DNA of 64,000 nt from Cellulomonas sp. WB94. Its GTDB lineage: Bacteria > Actinomycetota > Actinomycetes > Actinomycetales > Cellulomonadaceae. The notes below the pieces were generated by a model that was given only the letters and a program-made list of their open reading frames with translations, was not told where the DNA came from and did not search any database. The stretch covers positions 434,001 through 498,000 of the forward strand of contig NZ_QEES01000002.1 of NCBI RefSeq assembly GCF_003115775.1, given 5' to 3'. Positions 54,959-63,376 of this stretch are shown piece by piece. Position numbers and translations under genes: made by a program. Each line of letters opens with the position of its first letter. Position 1 is the first letter of the stretch.

Positions 54959-56347
54959 TCAGGCGATGCCGGTCGGGCCCACCCGCGCGCCGTCAGGGAC
55001 CGTCGACGGCGCCCCGCCGTCGGTGAGCACCGCGTCGCCCACGACGGCCACGTCGCGGCCGAACGTCCAGTCGCCCCGCACGCGCAGCGACGTCGCGCCG
55101 ACGAGCGACGGCGCCGCGGGCAGCCGCTGGTCGAACGCCCCGATCGTCTTGAAGTGGGCCGGGTCGAGGTCGACGTACGGCGCGTCGACGGTCGCGACGA
55201 GCCGCTGGTCCTCGGTCAGCCGGTACACGTCGGAGCGCAGCACCAGCAGGTCGTTCGTCGTCTTGACCGGGAGGAACCGCGACCGGTCGACCTCGAGCAC
55301 GACCGCGCCGTCGAACACCTCGATGGCCGCACCCATCGCGGACTCGATCTGGACGACCGGGGTCGAGGCCGGGTCGGTGGGGTCGACGGTCTTGTCGTTG
55401 CGGATCAGCGGCAGGTCGAGCACGCCGCCGCTGCGCTCGAGCTCGGCCGCGAGCGCGCGCAGGTCGAGCCACAGGTTGTTGGTGTTGAAGAAGGGGTGGG
55501 TCTCGATGTCCGCGGCGGCGTCGGCGTCCTCGGGCCGCGTCTGGGCGGTCTCGCGCAGCACGATGCGACCGTCCGCCGCGCGCACGACGAGGTGGCCACC
55601 CTTGCGGTCCGCCGGGGTGCGCCGGGCGACCTCGGCCGCGAAGGGCGCACCCGTGCCGGCGAACCAGCCGGCGATCCGCGCGTCGGGCGCCGCCCCGAGG
55701 TTGTCGGAGTTCGAGACGGTCGCGTACCGGAAGCCCGCCTCGACCAGCGCGGTCAGCGTGCCCGACGCGTGCAGCGCGGTGTACAGGTCGCCGTGGCCGG
55801 GCGGGCACCACTCGAGGTCCGGGTCGGCCGGCCACTCGACCGGGGTCAGGTCGTCGGCGCGGAGCTTGGGCTCCTGGTTCTGCGTGAAGTCGAGCGGCAG
55901 CCCGTCGACGCGCAGGTCCGGGTACGCGGCCAGGGCGGCCAGCGTGTCGTCCCGGGTGCGGAAGCTGTTCATCAGGACGAGCGGCAGCCGCGCGCCGGTG
56001 GTCGCGCGCGCGACGAGCACCTGCTCGGCGATGAGGTCGAGGAACGTCCGTTCGCCGCGGACCCGTAGCAGCGACTTGGCGCGGTCCATGCCCATCGACG
56101 TGCCGAGCCCGCCGTTGAGCTTGATGACGGCCGTGACCGCCAGCGCCCGGCGACCGGCCTTCTCGTCGACGTCGAGGTCCGCGAGGTGGGGCACGCGGGT
56201 CAGGGGCGTGATGTCGCGCTCCGCGATGAGGCCCGTCTCGCCGGACTCGAGCAGCCCGTAGAACCGGGTGAACGCGTCGACCGCCGTGGGCGGCACCCCC
56301 GCGTCCTTCATCTTGTGCCGGGCTCGGGCCAGTCCGTCAGCGCTCAT
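54959..56347 (-). CDS. UTP-glucose-1-phosphate uridylyltransferase (eukaryotic-like UDPGP)
   Basis: Enzyme of 462 residues that forms UDP-glucose. Unlike the common GalU, it belongs to the UDPGP superfamily: the nucleotide loop LNGGLGTSMG is near residue 78, followed by KSLLRVRGERTFLD, VLMNSFRT, the PPGHGDLY segment and FNTNNLWLDL. A left-handed helix domain closes it (LRVRGDWTFGRDVAV). It converges on the IS5 element's left end with 49 bases between. Confidence 0.9.
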   Translation of the reverse strand: MSADGLARARHKMKDAGVPPTAVDAFTRFYGLLESGETGLIAERDITPLTRVPHLADLDVDEKAGRRALAVTAVIKLNGGLGTSMGMDRAKSLLRVRGERTFLDLIAEQVLVARATTGARLPLVLMNSFRTRDDTLAALAAYPDLRVDGLPLDFTQNQEPKLRADDLTPVEWPADPDLEWCPPGHGDLYTALHASGTLTALVEAGFRYATVSNSDNLGAAPDARIAGWFAGTGAPFAAEVARRTPADRKGGHLVVRAADGRIVLRETAQTRPEDADAAADIETHPFFNTNNLWLDLRALAAELERSGGVLDLPLIRNDKTVDPTDPASTPVVQIESAMGAAIEVFDGAVVLEVDRSRFLPVKTTNDLLVLRSDVYRLTEDQRLVATVDAPYVDLDPAHFKTIGAFDQRLPAAPSLVGATSLRVRGDWTFGRDVAVVGDAVLTDGGAPSTVPDGARVGPTGIA

Positions 56348-56432
56348 GGCACCGATGCTAGGGGAGGCCCGAGCCCGTGACCCGTCGTCGCCCCTAGGGC
56401 GTGTTGATCAAGTCGGTCTTGATCCAGATGAG

Positions 56433-56646
56433 TAAGGGGCACGGGCTTGGTCGTTCGGTCGGTGAGATGAGAATGGTGGGGTCGCCCGGCGACGTCGCAT
56501 GACTCTGGTGCGGTTGAGCCCGCAGATGAGTACGACGCGGGGGCTCGGGGTGTGTCGCATTGTTGCCGTTGAGCACGCGGGTCTGTCTCCGACCGCAAGG
56601 GCCCCTCCGGGCGGCGCCTGTCGCCGAGCTCTCGGAGGTGGTCGTG
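56433..56646 (+). ncRNA. Candidate bridge RNA in the IS110 left end
   Basis: 214 non-coding bases before the recombinase. The stem GAGCC/CGC (56516-56523) with GCG/GGCTC (56537-56546) closes a 13-base loop (56524-56536) that begins AGATGAG, the same seven bases as the left target flank including the AG core (56426-56432); with the preceding C the match is eight bases. A second AGATGAG is at 56465-56471, followed by GGTGG, as in the right target flank. Several further stems follow (for example around 56577-56598). The donor loop could not be assigned. Confidence 0.5.
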
Positions 56647-57879
56647 ATGGAAGTGCTGGTTGAGCGGGTCGCTGGTCTGGACATCGGCAAGAAGATCGTC
56701 GTGGTCTGTGTGCGCATGCCCGGGCCCGGGGGCAGGCGGGTCTCCGAGACGCGCACGTTCCGCACGATGACCCGGTCGCTGGGGTTGATGGCCGACTGGC
56801 TGGTCGAGTGCGGGGTCGAGCTGGCGGCGATGGAGTCGACCTCGACGTACTGGAAGCCGGTGCTGTACTGCCTCGAAGAGCGGATGACGACCTGGCTGCT
56901 GAACGCGGCGCACATCAAGGCCGTGCCGGGACGCAAGTCCGACGTGCGGGACGCGGAGTGGATCGCCCAGCTCCTCGAGCATGGCCTGGTCGCCCCGTCG
57001 TTCGTCCCCGAGGCCCCGGTGCGCCGGCTGCGGAACCTGACCCGCTACCGGTTGCAGCTGCAAAGCGACCGGACCCGTGATGCCGGCCGGCTGGAGAAGT
57101 TGTTGGAGGACGCCTCGATCAAGATCTCCGCGGTCGCGTCGAACATCACCGGGACGTCCTCACGGGCGATGCTGTCCGCGTTGGTCGACGGGCAGCGCGA
57201 TCCGGTGGTGATGGCCGACCTGGCGCGCACCAAGCTGCGCCGCAAGATCCCCGACCTGGTCGAGGCCCTGACCGGGCACTTCGATGACCACCACGCACTG
57301 ATCGTCGGTCAGCTGCTGGCCCGGATCGCCGCGACCGAGCAAGCCCTCGCCGACCTGGATTTGCACCTGGAGGTCGCGATGGCTCCCTGGGCGCACGAGA
57401 TCGACCTGCTGACCACCATCCCGGGGGTCGGGCGGTTGGTCGCCTGGACGGTCATCGCCGAGACCGGTGGGGACATGTCTCGGTTCCCCAGCCCCGGACA
57501 CCTGGCTTCCTGGGCGGGGGTCGCACCCGCGATGCACGAGTCCGCCGGGCGTCGCCAACCGGTCGGCACCCGGCACGGGAACAGGTTCTTGACCTCGATG
57601 CTCGTCGAGGCCGCGCAGTCTGCCTCCCACACGAAGGACACCTATCTCGCCAGCCAGTTCGCGCACCTGACCTCTCGGCGCGGGCACAACCGTGCCGCGG
57701 TCGCGGTCGCGCACTCCATCCTCGTCTCGGCTTACTGGATGCTGGTCCGTGACCAGACCTACGTCGACCTCGGACCGGGCTGGCTCACCGACCACGCGGC
57801 CGAACAAGCCCGCACCCGCCGCCTGGTCAACCAGCTCGAGGCCCTCGGCCACACCGTCGTCCTCGACCCCGTCGCCTGA
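56647..57879 (+). CDS. IS110-family transposase/recombinase
   Basis: Protein of 410 residues with the RuvC-like DEDD domain at the N-terminus (Asp12 in GLDIGKK, Glu63 in AAMESTSTYW, Asp99 and Asp102 in KSDVRDAEW), a coiled helical middle and the Tnp domain with the catalytic Ser in MHESAGRRQPV. ATG 56647 follows CGGAGG. No frameshift or stop, so it may be active. Confidence 0.93.
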   Translation: MEVLVERVAGLDIGKKIVVVCVRMPGPGGRRVSETRTFRTMTRSLGLMADWLVECGVELAAMESTSTYWKPVLYCLEERMTTWLLNAAHIKAVPGRKSDVRDAEWIAQLLEHGLVAPSFVPEAPVRRLRNLTRYRLQLQSDRTRDAGRLEKLLEDASIKISAVASNITGTSSRAMLSALVDGQRDPVVMADLARTKLRRKIPDLVEALTGHFDDHHALIVGQLLARIAATEQALADLDLHLEVAMAPWAHEIDLLTTIPGVGRLVAWTVIAETGGDMSRFPSPGHLASWAGVAPAMHESAGRRQPVGTRHGNRFLTSMLVEAAQSASHTKDTYLASQFAHLTSRRGHNRAAVAVAHSILVSAYWMLVRDQTYVDLGPGWLTDHAAEQARTRRLVNQLEALGHTVVLDPVA

Positions 57880-58860
57880 CAGCCCCTCCCCATCAACGAC
57901 CATCCGGGCTCCGCCCGGAGCGGTCGCGCGCCCGCTTCCGGACATTCTCGGGTCAGGGTGGCGGCGAGGTGGATCGCGGCACGGTAGCTGCGGGCGCTCT
58001 TGTCGGTGCGCATCGCGATCCCGCGCCATTGCTTGAGCTTGTTGAAACACCGTTCGACGACGTTGCGGCCCCGGTAGCGCAGGCGCTGGTCTGGGCCGAA
58101 GTCGATCGGCCGTCCGGGCTTTTTGCGGCGGTGGGCGATCTGGTCGTTTCGTTCGGGGATCGTCGCGGCGATCCCGCGGGAACGCAGCCAGGCACGGTTC
58201 GCCTTGGAGGGGTAGCCCTTGTCGGCCAGGACCCGGTCCGGGCGGGTGCGTGGGCGCCCGGCCCCGGCCCGTGGGACGCGGACCTGGTCCAGCACGGCGG
58301 CCATCATCGTGGTGTCGTTGACGTTCCCACCGGTGAGCACCCAGCTCAGCGGGCGGCCCTTGCCGTCGGCGACAAGGTGAACCTTGCAGGTCAGGCCGCC
58401 GCGGGAGCGACCGATCGCGTGGTCAGGCGGTTCGGCCCACGGATTCTTGTGATTCGCCGACGCCCCCTGTGTCCCGCGCCAGGGTCGCGCCGTGCTGGTG
58501 GACACGCGTGATCGTCGAGTCGATCGAGACCACCCACTCCAGCCTTCCTGCCGCGTCGGACTGACGCTGCACCTCGGCCACAAGCCCGACCCAGGTGCCG
58601 TCGGCGGCCCAGCGCGTAAACCGCTTGTAGATCGAGTTCCACTTCCCGAACCGCTCCGGCACGTCCCGCCACGGCGCACCGGTGCGGTACTTCCACACCA
58701 TGCCCTCGACCGCCAGACGGTGATCCGTCCACGGACGCGACCGCCCCGACACCGCCGGCATCAGCGGCTCCAGGACAACCCACACCTCGTCAGAGATCTC
58801 GCGACGCGCCACCGATCAAGGGTCCCCGAACTACCCCCGAAACCTCTTGATCAACACGCC

Positions 58861-59886
58861 CTAGGGGACCAGGATCCCGCGGCCACGCAGGCGGCCCGCA
58901 TCGAGGTCGTCCATCGCGTCGTTGACCGCGTCGAGCGGGTAGGTCTGCGTGAGCATCTCGACCTTGCCGTCGGCGGCGAGCACCATGAGCTCGACCAGGT
59001 CGTTGTAGCTGCCCACGAGGTTCCCGACGACGTTGCGCTCGGTCGAGATGACGTCGATGGTCGGGATGTCGACGGTCCCCCCGTACCCGATGACGAAGTC
59101 GCTGCCGGCCCGCCGCGTCATCGCCCAGCTGTCGTGCTCGGCGCCGCGCTCCCCGACGAAGTCCAGCACGACCTCGGCGCCCTTGCCGTCGGTCAGCTCG
59201 AGGACCGTGGCGACGTGCGAGCCGTCCGCGACGACCGTCACGTCCGCCCCCCAGGCGCGCGTCAGGGCGAGCGCCTCCTCGTTGCGGTCGAGCACGACGA
59301 TCCGGGTGGCACTCATGGCCCGCAGCGCCTGGATGCCGAGGTGGCCGAGCCCGCCGGCACCCATCACGACGCACGTCGTGCCGGGATGGAGCAGCGGGAC
59401 CGCCTTCTTGACCGCGTGGTACGCCGTCAGGCCCGCGTCGGCGAGCGCCGCGACCGCAGCCGGCTCGACGCCCTTGCCGAGCTTGACCACGGAGCGCGCC
59501 GAGGTCTTGATCAGCTCGGCCATGCCGCCGTCGGTGTCGATGCCCGGGAACGCCTGCGCCTCGCAGTGCACGTCGTCCCCGGCCCGGCAGGCCCGGCAGA
59601 AGCCGCACGTGGCCAGCGGGTGCAGGATCACCGCGTCGCCGACCTGCACGTGCTCGACGGCGGAGCCCACCGCGTGCACCCAGCCGGCGTTCTCGTGGCC
59701 GAGCGTGTACGGGAGCGCCACGTTGCTCTTGGCCGCCCACTGACCCTCGACGATGTGCAGGTCGGTGCGGCACAGGCCCGCGCCGCCGACCCGGACCACG
59801 ACGTCGAAGGGATGGGTGATGACGGGCTCAGGGACGTCCTCGACCAGGGGCCGGACCTCGTACTGGTGCAGCCGAACCGCCTTCAT
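58861..59886 (-). CDS. Zinc-dependent alcohol dehydrogenase
   Basis: Medium-chain NAD(P)-dependent dehydrogenase of 341 residues. GLCRTDLH and GHENAG (catalytic zinc), CGFCRACRAGDDVHC (structural zinc), GAGGLGHLGIQAL (cofactor). ATG 59886 follows GGGAGG; the frame upstream to 59925 looks non-coding. The stop codon TAG lies at the IS5 insertion site: its last base is now the terminal base of the element, yet the protein is unchanged. Confidence 0.92.
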   Translation of the reverse strand: MKAVRLHQYEVRPLVEDVPEPVITHPFDVVVRVGGAGLCRTDLHIVEGQWAAKSNVALPYTLGHENAGWVHAVGSAVEHVQVGDAVILHPLATCGFCRACRAGDDVHCEAQAFPGIDTDGGMAELIKTSARSVVKLGKGVEPAAVAALADAGLTAYHAVKKAVPLLHPGTTCVVMGAGGLGHLGIQALRAMSATRIVVLDRNEEALALTRAWGADVTVVADGSHVATVLELTDGKGAEVVLDFVGERGAEHDSWAMTRRAGSDFVIGYGGTVDIPTIDVISTERNVVGNLVGSYNDLVELMVLAADGKVEMLTQTYPLDAVNDAMDDLDAGRLRGRGILVP

Positions 59887-60045
59887 GACGCCTCCCGACA
59901 GCGGGACGACGCCGTCGTCGTCCACTCGTCAGACCGTACCGAGATTTGACCCGACTTGGCATGGACAAGGGGGGCAATCGGAGGAAACTTGAGCCAGCCG
60001 GCAGCCCGGCCGCTCCGTCAGTCCCGATCGAGTGAAGGGAACGTC

Positions 60046-60393
60046 ATGACGACCACGAGGACACCCGAAGAGGTCTTTGCGCACCACGGCCAGACGCTGG
60101 GCGGCGAGGACCTCGAGGGGATCATCTCCGACTACGCCGACGACGCGATCCTCATCGTGCAGGGCAAGGTGTACCGCGGCAAGGACGGCGCACGGCAGGT
60201 CTTCATCCAGCTGCTCAGCGACGTCCCGCAGGCGCAGTGGGAGCTGGAGACCGTGTTCGCCGACGACGTGCTGTACCTCGGCTGGAAGGCGACCGGCGGT
60301 GGCCGCAAGGTCGAGAACGGCGTCGACACGTTCATCTTCGCCGACGGCATGATCCGCGTGCAGACCGTCGTCTACACGGTGCAGCCGGCCTGA
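60046..60393 (+). CDS. SnoaL/NTF2-like protein
   Basis: Protein of 115 residues with the cone-like alpha+beta fold: N-terminal helices (PEEVFAHHGQTLGGEDLEGI), then strands DAILIVQGKVYRG, WELETVFADDVLYLGWKAT and DTFIFADGMIRVQTVVYTV. Such domains are ligand-binding or small enzymes; the Asp/His pocket cannot be assigned to a reaction. ATG 60046 with GTGAAGGGAA. Confidence 0.83.
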   Translation: MTTTRTPEEVFAHHGQTLGGEDLEGIISDYADDAILIVQGKVYRGKDGARQVFIQLLSDVPQAQWELETVFADDVLYLGWKATGGGRKVENGVDTFIFADGMIRVQTVVYTVQPA

Positions 60394-60412
60394 CGCCCCG
60401 GTCGCGGCGCCG

Positions 60413-60442
60413 GCGGTCCGCTCGGTCGACCGGGCGGACCGC
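60413..60442. terminator. Hairpin terminator after the SnoaL-like gene
   Basis: A 9-bp perfect stem (60413-60421 with 60434-60442) with a 12-base loop, 20 bases after the stop. Confidence 0.55.
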
Positions 60443-60500
60443 TGGCGTCGCGCAGCGTCGCGCGTAGAGTCCGAAGGGACTCGTGACTCGGGGAGATGCC

Positions 60501-60750
60501 ATGGCGCGTCTGAGCATCCTCGACCGGTTCCGGCCGGTCGGAGCTCCCGGTCCCGCGGGCCCGGTCGGCGTCCCGGCCGTCGACGAGGGCACAAGGCCGA
60601 GCTGGCGCCCGTCTTCGCCGCTCTGGCCGCGGACGTCGAGACGTGCCGGCAGCTGGTCGAGGACGCGCAGCAGCAGGCCGACCGCACCGTGGCGGTGCCG
60701 TCTTCCTCACCGCGCTCGACCGCCTGCTGCAGGCACCGGAGGAGCTGTGA
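60501..60750 (+). pseudogene. Small helical protein before the acyl carrier protein, two frameshifts
   Basis: Starts MARLSILDRFRPVGAPGPAG at ATG 60501 (ribosome site GGGGAG), then the sense frame changes twice: near 60587-60589, into HKAELAPVFAALAADVETCRQ, and near 60705, into AVFLTALDRLLQAPEEL with stop TGA at 60748-60750. Each change equals one missing G in a short G run. Repaired it is about 84 residues, with a Gly/Pro-rich beginning and a helical, charged end. Family not recognised. Its stop overlaps the start of the acyl carrier protein (TGATG), so they are coupled. Confidence 0.6.
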
Positions 60751-61004
60751 TGGACGAGAACGCACTGCACGCGACGGTCCTGCGTGTCCTCGGCGAGGTC
60801 GCGCCGGAGGTGGACCTGACGAGCGTCGACCCGGGCGAGGACCTGCGCGACCAGCTCGACCTGGACTCGATGGACATCCTGAACCTGGCCATCGGGCTGT
60901 TCCAGGCGACCGGGGTCGAGGTGCCGGAGCGCGACTACAACCGCATCGTGACGGTCGACGGCGCCGTCGGCTACCTCGCGCAGGCGATGCCGCCACCGGC
61001 CTGA
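60750..61004 (+). CDS. Acyl carrier protein
   Basis: Acidic four-helix carrier of 84 residues. The phosphopantetheine Ser lies in QLDLDSMDILN, with Met in the DSL position; VPERDYNRIVTVDGAVGYL is the third/fourth helix region. No synthase or ligase lies next to it, so it does not belong to a visible fatty acid or polyketide cluster. Confidence 0.86.
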   Translation: MDENALHATVLRVLGEVAPEVDLTSVDPGEDLRDQLDLDSMDILNLAIGLFQATGVEVPERDYNRIVTVDGAVGYLAQAMPPPA

Positions 61005-61041
61005 CAGGACCAGCGACCGCCGAGAGCAGCGGCCGCCGGGA

Positions 61042-62223
61042 TCAGATGGTGAACGCTGCGACGCGGGTGCGGAGGTCGGCGGAGAGGCGGGCGAGCTCGG
61101 TCACCGAGTCCCCCATCTGCCCCAGCACGTGTGCGGAGGCGTCCGCGGACGTGGCGACCCCGGTGATGTTCGACGCGATCTCACTGGACCCCATCGCCGC
61201 CTCCTGCACCCCCCGAGACATCTCGTTCGTCGTGGCCGTCTGCTCCTCCACCGCCGAAGCAATCGTCAGCTGGTAGTCGTTGATCGACGCGATGATCGCC
61301 GAGATCTGCCCGATCGCCGCCACCGCCCCCGCCGTGTCCACCTGGATCGCCTCCACCCGCCGCGCAATGTCCTCCGTCGCCCGCGCCGTCTCCGACGCCA
61401 GCTCCTTGACCTCCCCCGCCACCACCGCGAACCCCTTCCCGGCCTCCCCCGCCCGCGCCGCCTCGATCGTCGCGTTCAACGCCAACAAGTTCGTCTGCGC
61501 CGCGATCCCCGTGATCACCTTCACCACGTTCCCGATCTCCTGCGACGACGTCCCCAGCTTCATCACCGTCACATTCGTCGCCGCCGCCACCCCCGTCGCC
61601 TGATTCGCGACCTTCGCCGCCTCATTCGCGTTCTGCGCGATCTCCCGGATCGAGGCACCCATCTGCTCCGCCCCCGCCGCCACCGTCTGCACATTCCGGC
61701 TCACCTGCTCCGCAGCAGCCGCCACCACCCCCGCCTGCACACTCGTCTCCGCCGACCCCGCCGACACCTGCGCCGACGACGCCGACATGTCCTGCGCGGT
61801 CGACGCCATCCCGTGCGCGGTCTGCATGAGCTGGGCCATCGTGTCGCGCAGCGCCTCCGTGGCGCGGTCGATCGACGAGGCTGCCTGACCGATCTCGTCG
61901 TCGCGGTCCAGGCCGGTGCTCCGGGTCAGGTCGCCCGACGCCAGCCCCTCGGCGACGTACTGGACGCGCCCGAGCGAGCGGCTGACCCGTCCGGCCATCC
62001 AGATGCCCACGCCGATCGGCATGACGACGCCGAACACCGCGACGGAGGTCGTGATCGCGTCGAGGCCCGCCCGCACGGCCACGACGACCAGCGGCACGAT
62101 GGACCAGCCGACCGTCAGCATGAGCTTCGTCAGGAAGGAGGCGTCCGAGAGCCAGCCGACGAACCCGCCGCTGCGCTGAGAGGTCGTCGTCGGCTGCGAG
62201 CCGCGCTGTGTCGAGCCGGCCAT
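61042..62223 (-). CDS. Methyl-accepting chemotaxis protein without a sensor domain
   Basis: Chemoreceptor of 393 residues. Two membrane segments near 33-52 and 58-78 with almost no outside loop, a HAMP domain (about 80-135), and the long antiparallel coiled coil with the CheA-binding tip [20 protein letters not shown]. Because there is no periplasmic ligand domain, it probably senses a membrane or cytoplasmic signal. Leftward; divergent from the patatin gene. Confidence 0.9.
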   Translation of the reverse strand: MAGSTQRGSQPTTTSQRSGGFVGWLSDASFLTKLMLTVGWSIVPLVVVAVRAGLDAITTSVAVFGVVMPIGVGIWMAGRVSRSLGRVQYVAEGLASGDLTRSTGLDRDDEIGQAASSIDRATEALRDTMAQLMQTAHGMASTAQDMSASSAQVSAGSAETSVQAGVVAAAAEQVSRNVQTVAAGAEQMGASIREIAQNANEAAKVANQATGVAAATNVTVMKLGTSSQEIGNVVKVITGIAAQTNLLALNATIEAARAGEAGKGFAVVAGEVKELASETARATEDIARRVEAIQVDTAGAVAAIGQISAIIASINDYQLTIASAVEEQTATTNEMSRGVQEAAMGSSEIASNITGVATSADASAHVLGQMGDSVTELARLSADLRTRVAAFTI

Positions 62224-62361
62224 GAGTACTCCCTGGAGACCTGCATGAGTTAACCGTCCTTCCCGTCGGCCACGCGGGGCCGATCGTGAGTGATTCGGGG
62301 CTCCGACCGGGAGCGACCGGAACACCTGCCCGGGTTGTCGTGGGGTCGTAGTGTCGATGTC

Positions 62362-63369
62362 GTGGCACCCGGACAACGCGTCGCCCTCGCCCTCGGCAGC
62401 GGCGGTGCGCGCGGGTACGCCCACATCGGCGTCATCGCGGTCCTGGAGGAGCGCGGCTACGACATCGTCAGCGTCGCGGGCTCCTCGATGGGGGCCCTCG
62501 TGGGAGGCCTCCACGCCGCGGGCACCCTCGGCCCGTACGCCGAATGGGCTCGCACCGTCACCCATCGCGACGTCCTGCGCCTGCTTGACCTCTCGATCAA
62601 GGGCCCGGGTGCCATCCGTGGGGACAAGATCCTGGCCCGGGTCAGCGAGCTGCTCGGCACGGCGCTGATCGAGAACCTGGCGATCCCCTTCACCGCCGTG
62701 GCGACCGACCTGCTCGCCCGCCGGGAGGTCTGGTTCCAGCATGGCCGCATGGACGCGGCCATCCGGGCGTCGATCGCGCTGCCGGGCTTCTTCACCCCGG
62801 TGATGATCGGCGGCCGCCTGCTCGCCGACGGCGGGATGATCAACCCCGTCCCCGTCGCGGCCCTCACGGCGGCGCACGCCGACCTGACCGTGGCGGTGTC
62901 GCTCGGCGGGGAACGGACCGGTAGCCCGGGGCACGAGTACGCGGCGTTCCGCCCTGCCGAGGAGCTGCTGGGCCGGGTCCGCCGCACCGTCGGTCAGGTC
63001 CGCGAGTTCGAGCTGCCGCGGTTCCAGGCCGGCCATCGGGTCCCGGGACACGGCTCGCCGCCGGTCGTCATGCCGCCGATCGAACCCGTGGATCTCGTGC
63101 CGCCGTTCCCGCCCGGGCTGCGGACGGTCGACGTCATGAACCTGTCGCTCGAGGCGATGCAGAGCGTCCTGACGCGGTACCGGCTCTCCGGCTACCCGCC
63201 CGACGTGCTGGTCACCGTGCCGAGCGACGCGTGCCGGACGATGGACTTCCACCTGGCCACCGAGATGATCCAGCTCGGTCGCGACCTGGCGATCGAGGCG
63301 CTCGACATGCTCGAGGCGACCGCGGACCACGGGTCGCCGCGCGGGTCAGCACCTCCCATCGTGGGCTGA
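62362..63369 (+). CDS. Patatin-like phospholipase
   Basis: Serine lipase of 335 residues: oxyanion loop [13 protein letters not shown], nucleophile in [11 protein letters not shown] and catalytic Asp in [13 protein letters not shown] 62362 is the likely start. The C-terminal third is Pro/Val-rich and then helical. Bacterial RssA-type proteins are the closest group; the substrate is a membrane lipid by analogy. Confidence 0.88.
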   Translation: MAPGQRVALALGSGGARGYAHIGVIAVLEERGYDIVSVAGSSMGALVGGLHAAGTLGPYAEWARTVTHRDVLRLLDLSIKGPGAIRGDKILARVSELLGTALIENLAIPFTAVATDLLARREVWFQHGRMDAAIRASIALPGFFTPVMIGGRLLADGGMINPVPVAALTAAHADLTVAVSLGGERTGSPGHEYAAFRPAEELLGRVRRTVGQVREFELPRFQAGHRVPGHGSPPVVMPPIEPVDLVPPFPPGLRTVDVMNLSLEAMQSVLTRYRLSGYPPDVLVTVPSDACRTMDFHLATEMIQLGRDLAIEALDMLEATADHGSPRGSAPPIVG

Positions 63370-63376
63370 CCGGCCC

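Larger units (their letters stand above)
56433..57956 (+). mobile_element. IS110-family insertion nested in the IS5 element
   Basis: 1524 bp without terminal inverted repeats. Both junctions share the dinucleotide AG (CT on the other strand) at 56431-56432 and 57955-57956, as known for the CT core of IS110-type recombination. Deleting it restores the IS5 reading frame as AATLIWIK. The long left non-coding end (214 bases) and short right one (77 bases) fit the IS110 subgroup with a bridge RNA in the left end. Confidence 0.87.
56394..58812 (-). pseudogene. IS5-family transposase, interrupted by IS110
   Basis: DDE transposase made of two frames. The first frame (58812 to about 58463) starts MARREISDEVW and has WRDVPERFGKW and the first Asp in SIDSTITRVHQH. 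A run of five C on the plus strand (58463-58467) is where a +1 shift leads to the second frame, with DHAIGRSRGGLTCKVH, VLADKGYPS (second Asp) and NVVERCFNKLKQW (Glu). This frame runs to HLAATL at 57957 and is there cut by the IS110 element; the last 12 codons LIWIKTDLINTP and the stop are found beyond it at 56394-56432. The stop uses the duplicated TA. Confidence 0.88.
56397..58861. mobile_element. IS5-family (IS427-like) element with an IS110 element inside
   Basis: The ends are 16-bp perfect inverted repeats (GGGCGTGTTGATCAAG at 56397-56412 and its complement at 58846-58861). The flanks show a 2-bp TA duplication (56395-56396, 58862-58863) within a CTAG target, which is typical of IS427-type members. 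Total 2465 bp; without the nested 1524-bp IS110 element it is 941 bp, the normal size. It landed on the TAG stop of a zinc alcohol dehydrogenase gene and kept it a stop. Confidence 0.88.

Noticed and set aside
56433-57956. IS110 element as a cargo-carrying transposon
   Set aside because: It holds only the recombinase gene; no passenger gene fits in the 214 and 77 base ends.
58423-58812. IS5 first frame as a stand-alone gene
   Set aside because: It carries only the start of the DDE domain; the remaining catalytic residues are in the overlapping second frame, as in frameshifting IS427-type transposases.
56397-58861. Reading the two insertion sequences as neighbours in tandem
   Set aside because: The IS5 inverted repeats enclose both, and the IS5 transposase C-terminus is found on the far side of the IS110 element, so they are nested.
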